Assembly (NCBI RefSeq): GCF_002234595.1
Contig: NZ_NMUL01000049.1
Coordinates: 1 to 64,000, forward strand
From: Amycolatopsis vastitatis
Lineage (GTDB): Bacteria; Actinomycetota; Actinomycetes; Mycobacteriales; Pseudonocardiaceae
Length of the DNA: 64,000 nucleotides
Direction of reading: 5' to 3'
Shown: positions 45,588-52,342 of the stretch, piece after piece
Layout of the letters: each line of letters opens with the position of its first letter
Position numbering within the stretch: position 1 is the first letter of the stretch
Notes under the pieces: generated by a model
Told to the model about the DNA's origin: nothing
The model's input: the letters and a program-made list of their open reading frames with translations, nothing else
Databases searched by the model: none
Program-made: the position numbers and the translations under genes

Positions 45588-46408
45588 CCGACGTGGGCAG
45601 CAGCCGGGTCGAAGGCGGCCTCGCCATCCTCGGCCCGCAGGAGACCGCGCTGCTTCGGCTGCTGGACAACACCTTCGCGGGGTGGGCGATCGACGCCGGC
45701 GCCGGTGAGATCTCCGCGCCGCCGGTCTACCCGGTGGCCGCACTGGCCAACTTCGACGTGTACGTGAACTTTCCGCAGCTGGCGCTGGCGGTCGGCGGCC
45801 TCGAGATGCCGAGCACCGGCCCAGTGGACGGACAGTTCGCACCGGACCAGCTCGTCAGTCCGCACCTTGGCCTGCCCACCGCGACTTGCTTCGGCGCGTA
45901 CCAGTACTTCCAGGACACGACGGTGCCGGCGGACACGCTGGTGACGTTGGTCAACCGGTGCTTCCGCCGCGAGGAGTACTTCGACAGGCTGCGCCGGCTG
46001 CTCAGCTTCCAGATGCGAGAGATCGTCGCACTCGGCTCGTTCCGGCACACCCAGGACGTGATCGCCCGGTACCGGGGACGGATCGAGGAGTTGCTCCGCA
46101 GGCTGTCGTTCGACTTCGTCGTCGAAGCCGCGTCCGACCCGTTCTTCGAGCGAGACGGCGCACGCGCCCTGCTGCAGCGGATGCAGCCGGTGAAGTACGA
46201 GTTCCAGGTGGACGGACTCGCCATCGCCTCGGTCAACACCCATCGGAACTTCTTCGGCGAGCGGTGCCGGATCGGCGTCGAACCGGACGGCGGCACGGCG
46301 TTCACCGGCTGCGTCGCCTTCGGGCTCGAGCGGTGGGTGAGCGTGCTGCTCGGCCGGTACGGATCGGCCGAGGCGGCCCGCGTCGAGGTCGAGCGGGCGT
46401 TGGCGTGA
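45584..46408 (+). CDS. Class II aminoacyl-tRNA-synthetase-like amino acid:[carrier protein] ligase
   Basis: The 274-residue product matches the SerRS-derived amino acid:carrier-protein ligases first described in Bradyrhizobium, which load glycine or alanine onto a phosphopantetheine arm, not tRNA. Visible features are PPVYPVAAL, the motif 2 region CFRREEYFDRLRRLLSFQMRE (126-146, conserved R/E pattern), ASDPFF, NTHRNFFGERCRI and motif 3 GCVAFGLER (R250). The three zinc ligands seem present as C102, E146 and C243. No tRNA-binding domain exists. Overlaps with both the diiron gene (4 bases) and the transferase gene (4 bases) tie it to them. Its natural partner is surely the carrier at 46820. The amino acid is unknown; small residues are typical of the family. 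Confidence 0.85.
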   Translation: MTDVGSSRVEGGLAILGPQETALLRLLDNTFAGWAIDAGAGEISAPPVYPVAALANFDVYVNFPQLALAVGGLEMPSTGPVDGQFAPDQLVSPHLGLPTATCFGAYQYFQDTTVPADTLVTLVNRCFRREEYFDRLRRLLSFQMREIVALGSFRHTQDVIARYRGRIEELLRRLSFDFVVEAASDPFFERDGARALLQRMQPVKYEFQVDGLAIASVNTHRNFFGERCRIGVEPDGGTAFTGCVAFGLERWVSVLLGRYGSAEAARVEVERALA

Positions 46409-46806
46409 CCACCGGCTCGTCCGGCGTGCCCAGGGTCGGGGTGGACCTCGTCCTGATCTCGCGCGCCGAGGAGTTGGCGCGGCCGGAGTGCGGGCCGGTG
46501 CTGTCCCGCATGCTCAATCCGGCGGAGATTTCGGCCTGCACCAGGCAGGGACGCCTCGACCCGAGCGCGGTCGCCGGGTTCCTGGCGGTCAAGGAGGCCG
46601 TCTTCAAGCTGTTCCACCAGCGGGACCGCCCGGTGCCGTGGCAGTCCATGCGGGTGGACGGCGGAGCCGGCCGGTGGCCGGTCGTCCACCTCGACGGCGC
46701 GGCCGCGGCGTTGGCCGGGGCCGCCGGCCTGAGCCCGGAGATATCAGTCAGCCTCGCCCACGACGGCGCCTACGCGGTGGCCGTCGCGGCGAGCATCGCA
46801 CAGTGA
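46405..46806 (+). CDS. AcpS-type 4'-phosphopantetheinyl transferase
   Basis: The 133-residue product has AcpS-type motifs: VGVDLVLISR with D14, FLAVKEAVFKLF with K63-E64, and VSLAHDGAYAVAVA. It would attach phosphopantetheine from coenzyme A to carrier proteins. Its place between the ligase and the discrete carrier implies that carrier as main substrate, though it may also modify the A-T and PKS carriers. GTG 46405 overlaps the ligase stop. The protein is slightly longer than typical AcpS and probably trimeric. Confidence 0.9.
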   Translation: MTTGSSGVPRVGVDLVLISRAEELARPECGPVLSRMLNPAEISACTRQGRLDPSAVAGFLAVKEAVFKLFHQRDRPVPWQSMRVDGGAGRWPVVHLDGAAAALAGAAGLSPEISVSLAHDGAYAVAVAASIAQ

Positions 46807-46819
46807 GGAAGGCGGGAAG

Positions 46820-47065
46820 GTGACCCAGCAGACCACGGCGCCCATCGACGTCATCAAGGAATGGATCCTCGGCAAGCACGAGGACCGAACCGACGTGGCC
46901 GCCGACGAGGACCTGATCGAGAACCGGTTGGTGGATTCTCTTTCGTTCGTCGAGTTCGTGTTCCTGATCGAGGAGACGGCGGGCGTGGAGATCGACCTCG
47001 ACAACCTGGACATCAACGACGTCCGCACGCTGGACGCGATCGAGAAGCGCTTCCTGGCCGGCTGA
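46820..47065 (+). CDS. Discrete acyl/peptidyl carrier protein
   Basis: The 81-residue acidic helical protein has attachment site S40 in RLVDSLSFVEF. Sequence style (IKEWILGKHEDRT, DLIENRLVDSLSFVEFVFLI split at the Ser) matches the stand-alone carriers that accompany aaRS-like ligases. It lies 13 bases after its transferase gene, preceded by GGGAAG before the GTG start. It should carry the amino acid during oxidation and handover. Which later enzyme accepts it is open because the cluster has no condensation domain. Confidence 0.9.
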   Translation: MTQQTTAPIDVIKEWILGKHEDRTDVAADEDLIENRLVDSLSFVEFVFLIEETAGVEIDLDNLDINDVRTLDAIEKRFLAG

Positions 47066-47100
47066 CCGGGATCGACGCGAGCAAAGGAACCCATTTCGCC

Positions 47101-47928
47101 ATGGACGACATCTCCTACACCGCCCAGTGGACCGCGGCCGCCCGTGCGCTGGAGAGCGAACGCGCGAACGCCATGTTCCGCGACGACTACGCCCGTCACC
47201 TGGCCGAGCCGCGCGGCTTCGAGCTGTTGGACCGGTACGAGGGCGCCGCCGTGGCCGACTTCATCGCCGTGCGCACCCGCTACATGGACGACGCGATCAC
47301 CCGGACGCTCGCCGGGACCGACATCCGGCAGATCGTGTTGCTGGCCAACGGGATGGACGCCCGCACGTACCGGATGGACTGGCCCGACGCCGCCACCGTG
47401 TACGAGATCGACCACGGCGCGCTGCTCGCCGAGAAGCAGGCCCGGCTGGCCAAGCTGGGAGCCGTGCCGAGGGTGCCGGCCGTGCCGGTCGGTGTGGATC
47501 TGGCCGGGGACTGGCTGGGCGCGTTGAAGTCGGCCGGGTTCGACTCGTCGCGGCGCACCCTGTGGGTGGCCGAGGGCCTGGTCTTCTTCCTGACCGAGGA
47601 GCAGGTCGGGCGGCTGCTGGACACCGTGGTCGGCGCCGGCCCGGCCGACAGTTGGCTCGTCGTCGACATGACCAGCGCGACCCTGCTGCGGCACCCGATG
47701 ACGCAGTCCTTCCTGCGGCGCCTGCGGGAGGACGGCACGCCATGGCAGTTCGGCACCGATCAGCCGGCGGAGTTCCTCGCCGACCACGGCTGGACGGTGC
47801 GGGATCTCAGGCAGCCGGGTGAAACCGGCGCCGGCGAGGGCCGCTGGCCGTACGCCGTCGCCCCGCGCGAGACCCGCGGCGTGCCGAGGAACTGGCTGAT
47901 CAGCGCCGTAGCGGCGGCACGCGGCTGA
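47101..47928 (+). CDS. SAM-dependent methyltransferase, leucine carboxyl methyltransferase (TIGR00027) type
   Basis: The 275-residue product has the LCM-type fold: AVRTRYMDDAI, the SAM-binding LLANGMDARTYRMDWP (normally LGAGLDTRAYRL-like), YEIDHGALLAEKQARL and WVAEGLVFFLTEEQV. Family members O-methylate carboxylates or hydroxyls of small molecules. In this setting the target could be an oxime, hydroxamate, enol or carboxylate oxygen made by the upstream enzymes. It begins 35 bases after the carrier gene and ends the tightly packed part of the operon. Confidence 0.88.
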   Translation: MDDISYTAQWTAAARALESERANAMFRDDYARHLAEPRGFELLDRYEGAAVADFIAVRTRYMDDAITRTLAGTDIRQIVLLANGMDARTYRMDWPDAATVYEIDHGALLAEKQARLAKLGAVPRVPAVPVGVDLAGDWLGALKSAGFDSSRRTLWVAEGLVFFLTEEQVGRLLDTVVGAGPADSWLVVDMTSATLLRHPMTQSFLRRLREDGTPWQFGTDQPAEFLADHGWTVRDLRQPGETGAGEGRWPYAVAPRETRGVPRNWLISAVAAARG

Positions 47929-47980
47929 GCCGGGATTCCCGGCGAATTGCACGATCTTTTCGGTTTGCGTGGAGGTTGTG

Positions 47981-48025
47981 ATGGGAAAGACCGGTCCGGC
48001 TATGCGTGGTACGGTGTTTCGGTGA
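47981..48025 (+). CDS. Possible 14-residue leader peptide upstream of the MFS gene
   Basis: GGAGG (47971-47975) lies 5 bases before an ATG that opens a 14-codon frame (MGKTGPAMRGTVFR) ending at TGA 48023. It sits in the 267-base gap between the methyltransferase and the exporter. The spacing is ideal for translation, so it could be an attenuator leader controlling the exporter; without comparative data it may also be chance. Confidence 0.35.
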   Translation: MGKTGPAMRGTVFR

Positions 48026-48195
48026 GCTGCGTGATCACCTTGGGTGCCCGGGCCGCTGTTCACCTGTCGGCCGGATGGTCGTCAATTGCCGGCCCTTCGA
48101 CATTCGGCCAGGCGCCTGTTCCCACGAGGTGAGACACACGCGGTTACTCGCCCTGTCACCGAAAAGTCGTCGATTGGCCCGGGGGTCGCACAGAG

Positions 48196-49419
48196 ATGGC
48201 TGAAAACGAGGAACCGCCGGGCGGGCGCCACTGGCGCGCCCGCGCCGCGGTTTTGGCGCTCGGCACTTTCGTAGTGGGCACCGACGGATTCGTCATCGTC
48301 GGTCTCCTGCCTGAAATCCACACCACGCTGAATATCAGCACCGGCGCCGCCGGTCAGATGGTCAGCGTTTTCTCCATTACGTACGCGCTGCTCGGCCCGG
48401 TGCTGGCCGCATTGACCGGCAAGTGGCCGAGGCGCACCGTGCTCGTGACCGGAATCGCGCTGCTCGCGCTCGGCAATGCCGTGACCGCGTCGGCGGGCAA
48501 TTTCGCGCTGGTGCTCGCGTCCCGAGGGCTGGCGGGCGCCGGCGCGGCACTGTTCGCCGCGAGCGCCGTGGCCACGGCCGCCTACCTCGCCGGCGACAAG
48601 AGGCGCGGCAGCGCCATCGCCATGGTGACCGCCGGGGCGACCATGGCGCTGGTGCTGGGTGCTCCGCTGGGCACCCTCGTCGGTGGCGCCTGGGGCTGGC
48701 AGGCGGCGATCTGGTTCGTCGCCGGGCTCGGCGCGGTCATCGCGGCCGTGATCGCGATCCTGCTGCCGTCCATCAAGCTCGACCAAGCCGCGACGCTGCG
48801 GCAGCGCATCACGCCGCTGACCGACGGGCGGGTGCTGCGGATCCTGGTCGTCACGCTGCTGGCGTTCATCGCCGTGTTCCTGCCGTTCACCTACATGAGC
48901 GCGGTCTTCGCGCCGGCCACCGGTGGTGACGAGGGCCGGCTCGCGCTGCTGCTGCTGGTGTTCGGCGTGACCGCCACGGTGGGCAACCTGACGGCCGGTT
49001 CGCTGGCCGACCGGTTCGACCCGAGGCGCGTGGTCATTGCCGCCACTCTGGGCCTTGCCGTGGTCTGTGTGCTCATGATTCCGGCACGTGGCGTGTTCGC
49101 GCTCGCAGCGGTCGCGGTGGCGCTCAGCGGCGTGGTGTCGTACTCGATCATCGGGCCGCAGGCGCACCGGATCATCGACTACGCGCCGCCGGGCGGTGCA
49201 CCGCTTGTGACCTCGCTCAACACGTCCACCGCATACCTCGGTCAGTTCCTGTCCAGCACCTTCGGCGCGGTCGTCCTCGCCGGATCTGGATCGACGCTCC
49301 TGCTGTTGTCCATCGCCGCGGGGTTCGCCGCGCTCGCGGCATTGCTCACCTGGTGGCTGTCCCGGCGGCCCGGCGGGCGCGGCGCTGAGGCCGACCAGGT
49401 GGCCGGCGCCGCGACGTGA
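48196..49419 (+). CDS. MFS exporter, 12 TM (drug:H+ antiporter-1 type)
   Basis: The 407-residue product has about 12 hydrophobic helices, the motif D-like TFVVGTDGFVIVGLLPEI in TM1, motif A-like GKWPRRTVLVTG after TM2 and a second-half copy ADRFDPRRVVI. This is the AraJ/chloramphenicol-resistance type of MFS transporter. Its location suggests export of, and self-protection from, the cluster product. The ribosome site before ATG 48196 is weak, which fits separate or attenuated control (see 47981). Confidence 0.9.
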   Translation: MAENEEPPGGRHWRARAAVLALGTFVVGTDGFVIVGLLPEIHTTLNISTGAAGQMVSVFSITYALLGPVLAALTGKWPRRTVLVTGIALLALGNAVTASAGNFALVLASRGLAGAGAALFAASAVATAAYLAGDKRRGSAIAMVTAGATMALVLGAPLGTLVGGAWGWQAAIWFVAGLGAVIAAVIAILLPSIKLDQAATLRQRITPLTDGRVLRILVVTLLAFIAVFLPFTYMSAVFAPATGGDEGRLALLLLVFGVTATVGNLTAGSLADRFDPRRVVIAATLGLAVVCVLMIPARGVFALAAVAVALSGVVSYSIIGPQAHRIIDYAPPGGAPLVTSLNTSTAYLGQFLSSTFGAVVLAGSGSTLLLLSIAAGFAALAALLTWWLSRRPGGRGAEADQVAGAAT

Positions 49420-49447
49420 CACCTTCGAGAGAACGGGATCAGAACCC

Positions 49448-50245
49448 ATGTTGAGCGCGACGAAGCGGAGCGTCGATGTCGCCGGCACCCCCGTGGGGTA
49501 CTACGTGGAGGGCGAGGGCCCGGGGCCGGCGCTCGTCCTCGTGCACGGCGGCACCGGGCACCCGGAGACAAGCTTCGCGGGCCTGCTCGAGCACTTCACC
49601 CGGCACCGCACCGCGATCGTGCCGGGATACTCGGGCAGCAGCCTCACTCCGCTGCCCGACGGTGAGGTCGACATCGACATGCTGGCCGATCAGGTAGTGG
49701 GCGTGGTCGAGTCGGCCGCGACGGGTCCGGTGGACATCTACGGTATTTCCACCGGTGCCGTCGTCGTGGCCGCCGCGGCCGGCCGGCGGCCGGAGCTTTT
49801 CCGCCGGCTGGTGCTCATGGGCGGATTCGTGCACTACCGCCACCCGTGGCAGCGGTTGCTGGTGCGGACCTGGCTGCGGCTGGCAGAGGTGGATGCGAAC
49901 GCCTTTGCCGAGTACACGCTCCTGCACGTGCTCTCGGACGCGCATGTGGATTCGATGAGCGCGGGTGACCGACTTCGTCTGCGGGCCGGCCTGATGCCGT
50001 CCGAAGGAATGGTCGCACTGTGTGAGCTCGTGAGCCGGGTGGACATCAGTGAGCACGTGCGGAAGATAACGTCGCCGACGCTCGTCATCGGAATGAAGCG
50101 CGATCAGTTGGTTCCAGTGCGGTACGCCCGGGAGTTCCACGCCGCGATACCGGGCAGTGAATATGTCGAAATCGACTCCGGCCATGCGGCGGCGATCGAG
50201 AAGCCGACCGAGCTCCTCAAGATCATTGAGGAATTCCTCGCATAG
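49448..50245 (+). CDS. Alpha/beta hydrolase
   Basis: The 265-residue product has HGGTGHPETS (oxyanion loop), nucleophile elbow GISTG (Ser near residue 102), and C-terminal DSGHAAAIEKP with the catalytic His. It begins 28 bases after the exporter gene and is the last gene before a strong terminator. It may hydrolyse or cyclise the product, or act as a stand-alone type II thioesterase-like enzyme; the fold does not distinguish these. There is no signal peptide. Confidence 0.85.
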   Translation: MLSATKRSVDVAGTPVGYYVEGEGPGPALVLVHGGTGHPETSFAGLLEHFTRHRTAIVPGYSGSSLTPLPDGEVDIDMLADQVVGVVESAATGPVDIYGISTGAVVVAAAAGRRPELFRRLVLMGGFVHYRHPWQRLLVRTWLRLAEVDANAFAEYTLLHVLSDAHVDSMSAGDRLRLRAGLMPSEGMVALCELVSRVDISEHVRKITSPTLVIGMKRDQLVPVRYAREFHAAIPGSEYVEIDSGHAAAIEKPTELLKIIEEFLA

Positions 50246-50253
50246 CGCGTTGT

Positions 50254-50285
50254 CTTCCCGGGCCGGTCGCGACCGGCCCGGGAAG
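50254..50285. terminator. 32-base perfect palindrome ending the biosynthetic cluster
   Basis: CTTCCCGGGCCGGTCG (50254-50269) is followed by its exact reverse complement CGACCGGCCCGGGAAG (50270-50285). It lies 8 bases after the hydrolase stop and marks the right limit of the cluster operon. Confidence 0.85.
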
Positions 50286-50300
50286 AACAGGGGTTGCTCG

Positions 50301-50417
50301 GTGGTGCCTGACCGCACGGAAACACTCGACTTCGCGGCGCTCGAGACGCGACTGCTCCACCACCCACACGTGGGCTACCTTGCCCGCGCTCAGCCACTCC
50401 CGGAACCGCTCGAACTG
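50301..50417 (+). pseudogene. Short truncated frame interrupted by an insertion sequence
   Basis: From GTG 50301 the frame reads VPDRTETLDFAALETRLLHH and PHVGYLARAQPLPEPLEL, which resembles the region around core A8-A9 of an NRPS adenylation domain (ALETRLLHHP), then meets the terminal repeat of an insertion sequence at 50418. It might instead be the start of an unknown small gene; the match is weak. Confidence 0.35.
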
Positions 50418-50935
50418 CCTGTGGGGTTCCAGAAGTCGGCTCATGTATTCTGGCCTGTGGCAATGGCAGGCTCGGCGGGCAAACCACCCAGCAGATCCGC
50501 AACCTCGTGATGGATCTCGGTGATCGAGTTCGGATTTCTCATCCGCGACCGGGCCGGCCAGTTCACGGCCTCCTTCGATGCCGTCCTGGCCGACGTGGGC
50601 ATCGAGACGGTGAGGATTCCTCCGCGTTGCCCACGGGCGAACTGCTACGCCGAACGGTTCGTGCTCCCAGCGAGAACCGAACTCACCGACCGTATGTTGA
50701 TCCTGGGCGAGCGGCATTTGCGTGCGGTGCTCGCCGAGTACGTGCGGCATTACAACGGTCGACGGCCGCACCGTTCCCGCGAGCTTCGCCCACCCCGGCC
50801 GACCCACCCCGTGGCGAACCTCAACTCACACCGGATCAAGCGACAGCAGGTACTCGGAGGTCTGATCAACGAGTATGAACGGGCGGCGTAGAACTGCTGG
50901 TCAGCGCCGGTGACAGACTTATGGAACCCCACAGG
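50418..50935 (+). mobile_element. Internally deleted IS481/IS3-like insertion sequence, 518 bp
   Basis: CCTGTGGGGTTCCAGAAGTC (50418-50437) and GACTTATGGAACCCCACAGG (50916-50935) are 20-bp terminal inverted repeats with one mismatch. Between them lies only the C-terminal part of a transposase. No convincing short target duplication is visible at the borders. The element could still be moved by a complete relative elsewhere. Confidence 0.8.
50470..50891 (+). pseudogene. Integrase-core transposase, C-terminal part, frameshifted
   Basis: One frame gives TTQQIRNLVMDLGDR, and after a shift near 50520 the next gives GFLIRDRAGQFTASFDAVLA, VRIPPRCPRANCYAERFV (with the DDE glutamate in CYAERF) and YNGRRPHRSRELRPP, ending TAG 50889-50891. 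The N-terminal helix-turn-helix and first catalytic aspartate are deleted. Confidence 0.85.
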
Positions 50936-51117
50936 CTCCGCCAGGGCCCGGAATGGACGTACGAATACAAAACTGGACTTCTGTGCATGGTTTGGAGCTG
51001 TTGGTTTTGCCGACGGCGGTCGCATGCGCTTCCAGGCGAGCAGCGTGCGGGTCATGAGGGGCGAAGCTGACGAAGTGTGTAGCCGCGACCCGCAGGGTCC
51101 AGTGCCCTGGTTGCCTG

Positions 51118-51166
51118 TTTGAACATGTGCCGAACAGTCGAGCGCAGACTTGGAAGCGTTGCGTTA
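51118..51166. repeat. 49-bp direct repeat, left copy (long target duplication)
   Basis: TTTGAACATGTGCCGAACAG begins a 49-base stretch that recurs at 53997-54045 with one difference (T to C at base 21 of the repeat). It directly abuts the outer inverted repeat at 51167. IS1634-family elements are known for unusually long, variable target duplications. Confidence 0.8.
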
Positions 51167-51272
51167 CCTGACTTGGCTCAAGATCGCTGATCTTGGGTAG
51201 GGTGCTGGCTGTTGAGCTGCGGTTTCGTCGTGTGAACGGCGAAAATCTGCGCACTAAGCGGCCGGTTCTAGG
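51167..51272 (+). repeat. Solo copy of the IS1634-type left end
   Basis: These 106 bases match 52343-52449 except for one missing T in the terminal repeat and one G/C change in an AAGATC-GATCTT hairpin. They end at GGTTCTAGG, where the transposase leader would continue; here the epoxide hydrolase relic begins. Confidence 0.85.
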
Positions 51273-51970
51273 GGTCTGCCCATCGCTTCCCGGTTACGGC
51301 TTCAGCGACAAGCCGGCCGCGCCGGGGTGGGGGATCGAGCGGATATCCGACGCGTGGTGCGAGCTGATGGCCCGGCTCGGCTACCGGCGGTTCGGCGCCC
51401 AGGGCAGCGACTGGGGCACCAGCTCGCACCGCCCGATCCGGCCACGTTGGACGACCTCACCGGTGCCGAGCGGGCGGCGCTCGCGACACTGCGGGAGGCG
51501 GACGAATGGGGCTCCGGATACTCGGCGCAGCAGCCGACCCGGCCGCAGACGGTCGGCTACGGGCTGGTCGACTCGCCGGCCGCCCTCTGCGCCTGGATCG
51601 TCGAGAAGTTCTGGTCGTGGACCGACTCCGGTGGCGACCTGCATCGGGTTATTACCCGGGATGAGCTGCTCGACAACCTGATGCTCTACTGGCTGCCCGG
51701 CACCGGTGCCTCATCCGCCCGGCTGTACTGGGAAAGCCTCCGGCAGTCAATGAATGGATCTCCGGGTCGGCCGGCGCGCCGGTGACCGTACCCACCGGCT
51801 GTTCGGTCTTCCCCAAGGAGCTGCAGCGCCCGTCTCGGCGGTGGGCGGAGCGCCGGTTCCCGAACATCCGGTACTGGAACGAGCCCGGCAAGGGCGGCCA
51901 CTTCGCGGCGTTCGAGCAGCCGGCGTTGTTCGTCGACGAGGTCCGGTCATTCTTCCGGCTGGTCCGCTGA
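51273..51970 (+). pseudogene. Epoxide hydrolase relic, N-terminally deleted, multiply frameshifted
   Basis: Three frames carry it: PSLPGYGFSDKPAAPGWGIE to GAQGSDWG (the SDWG nucleophile Asp lies in GSDWG), then DPATLDDLTGAERAAL to ITRDELLDNLMLYWLPGT, and finally FPNIRYWNEPGKGGHFAAFE with the catalytic His in GGHFAAFE. A segment after SDWG is missing. It starts exactly where the solo IS left end stops, so an IS-driven deletion removed its N-terminus. Confidence 0.8.
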
Positions 51971-51973
51971 TGG

Positions 51974-52330
51974 TCACCCGTACTCGGTAAGCGGCTGGCT
52001 AAAGATCAACAAGTGCCCATCGGGTGTCCGTACGTTGAAGTCGCGCATCCCGTAGGGCCGGTCAGCCAGTGGCTCGACGATGTCGGCGCCGCGGGCGCGC
52101 AGCTCGTCGTGGCAGGAATCGACGTCGTCGACGACAACCGTCACCCTGGCCGGGCCGACGCTGCTTTCGGCGTACAGGTGGAACTCGGCGGTGTCGCGGA
52201 TCACGGCCGCGTAGCTAGGTGGGGTCTCCCAGGTGAATATGGTGTCGAATCCGAGCACGTCCGTGAAGTACGACCGCGCTGCCTGCACATCTCGGCACGG
52301 CAGCACGGGAACCGCCACCCGCATGACCAT
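51974..52330 (-). CDS. VOC-family (glyoxalase/bleomycin-resistance type) protein
   Basis: The 118-residue product has two beta-alpha-beta-beta-beta halves: VAVPVLPCRDVQAARSYFTD, TAEFHLYAE, VVDDVDSCHDELRARGAD and NVRTPDGHLLIFSQP. Members bind metals or small ligands; roles include dioxygenase, glyoxalase and antibiotic-binding protein. Its start lies 12 bases from the inner IS left end at 52343, so its promoter must lie in the insertion sequence or have been lost. It converges with the epoxide hydrolase relic (3-base gap). Confidence 0.85.
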   Translation of the reverse strand: MVMRVAVPVLPCRDVQAARSYFTDVLGFDTIFTWETPPSYAAVIRDTAEFHLYAESSVGPARVTVVVDDVDSCHDELRARGADIVEPLADRPYGMRDFNVRTPDGHLLIFSQPLTEYG

Positions 52331-52342
52331 TCCGTCACCTTA

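Noticed and set aside
45584..46408. True seryl-tRNA synthetase
   Set aside because: At 274 residues it lacks a tRNA-binding domain and sits with a carrier protein and its transferase; the match is to amino acid:carrier ligases.
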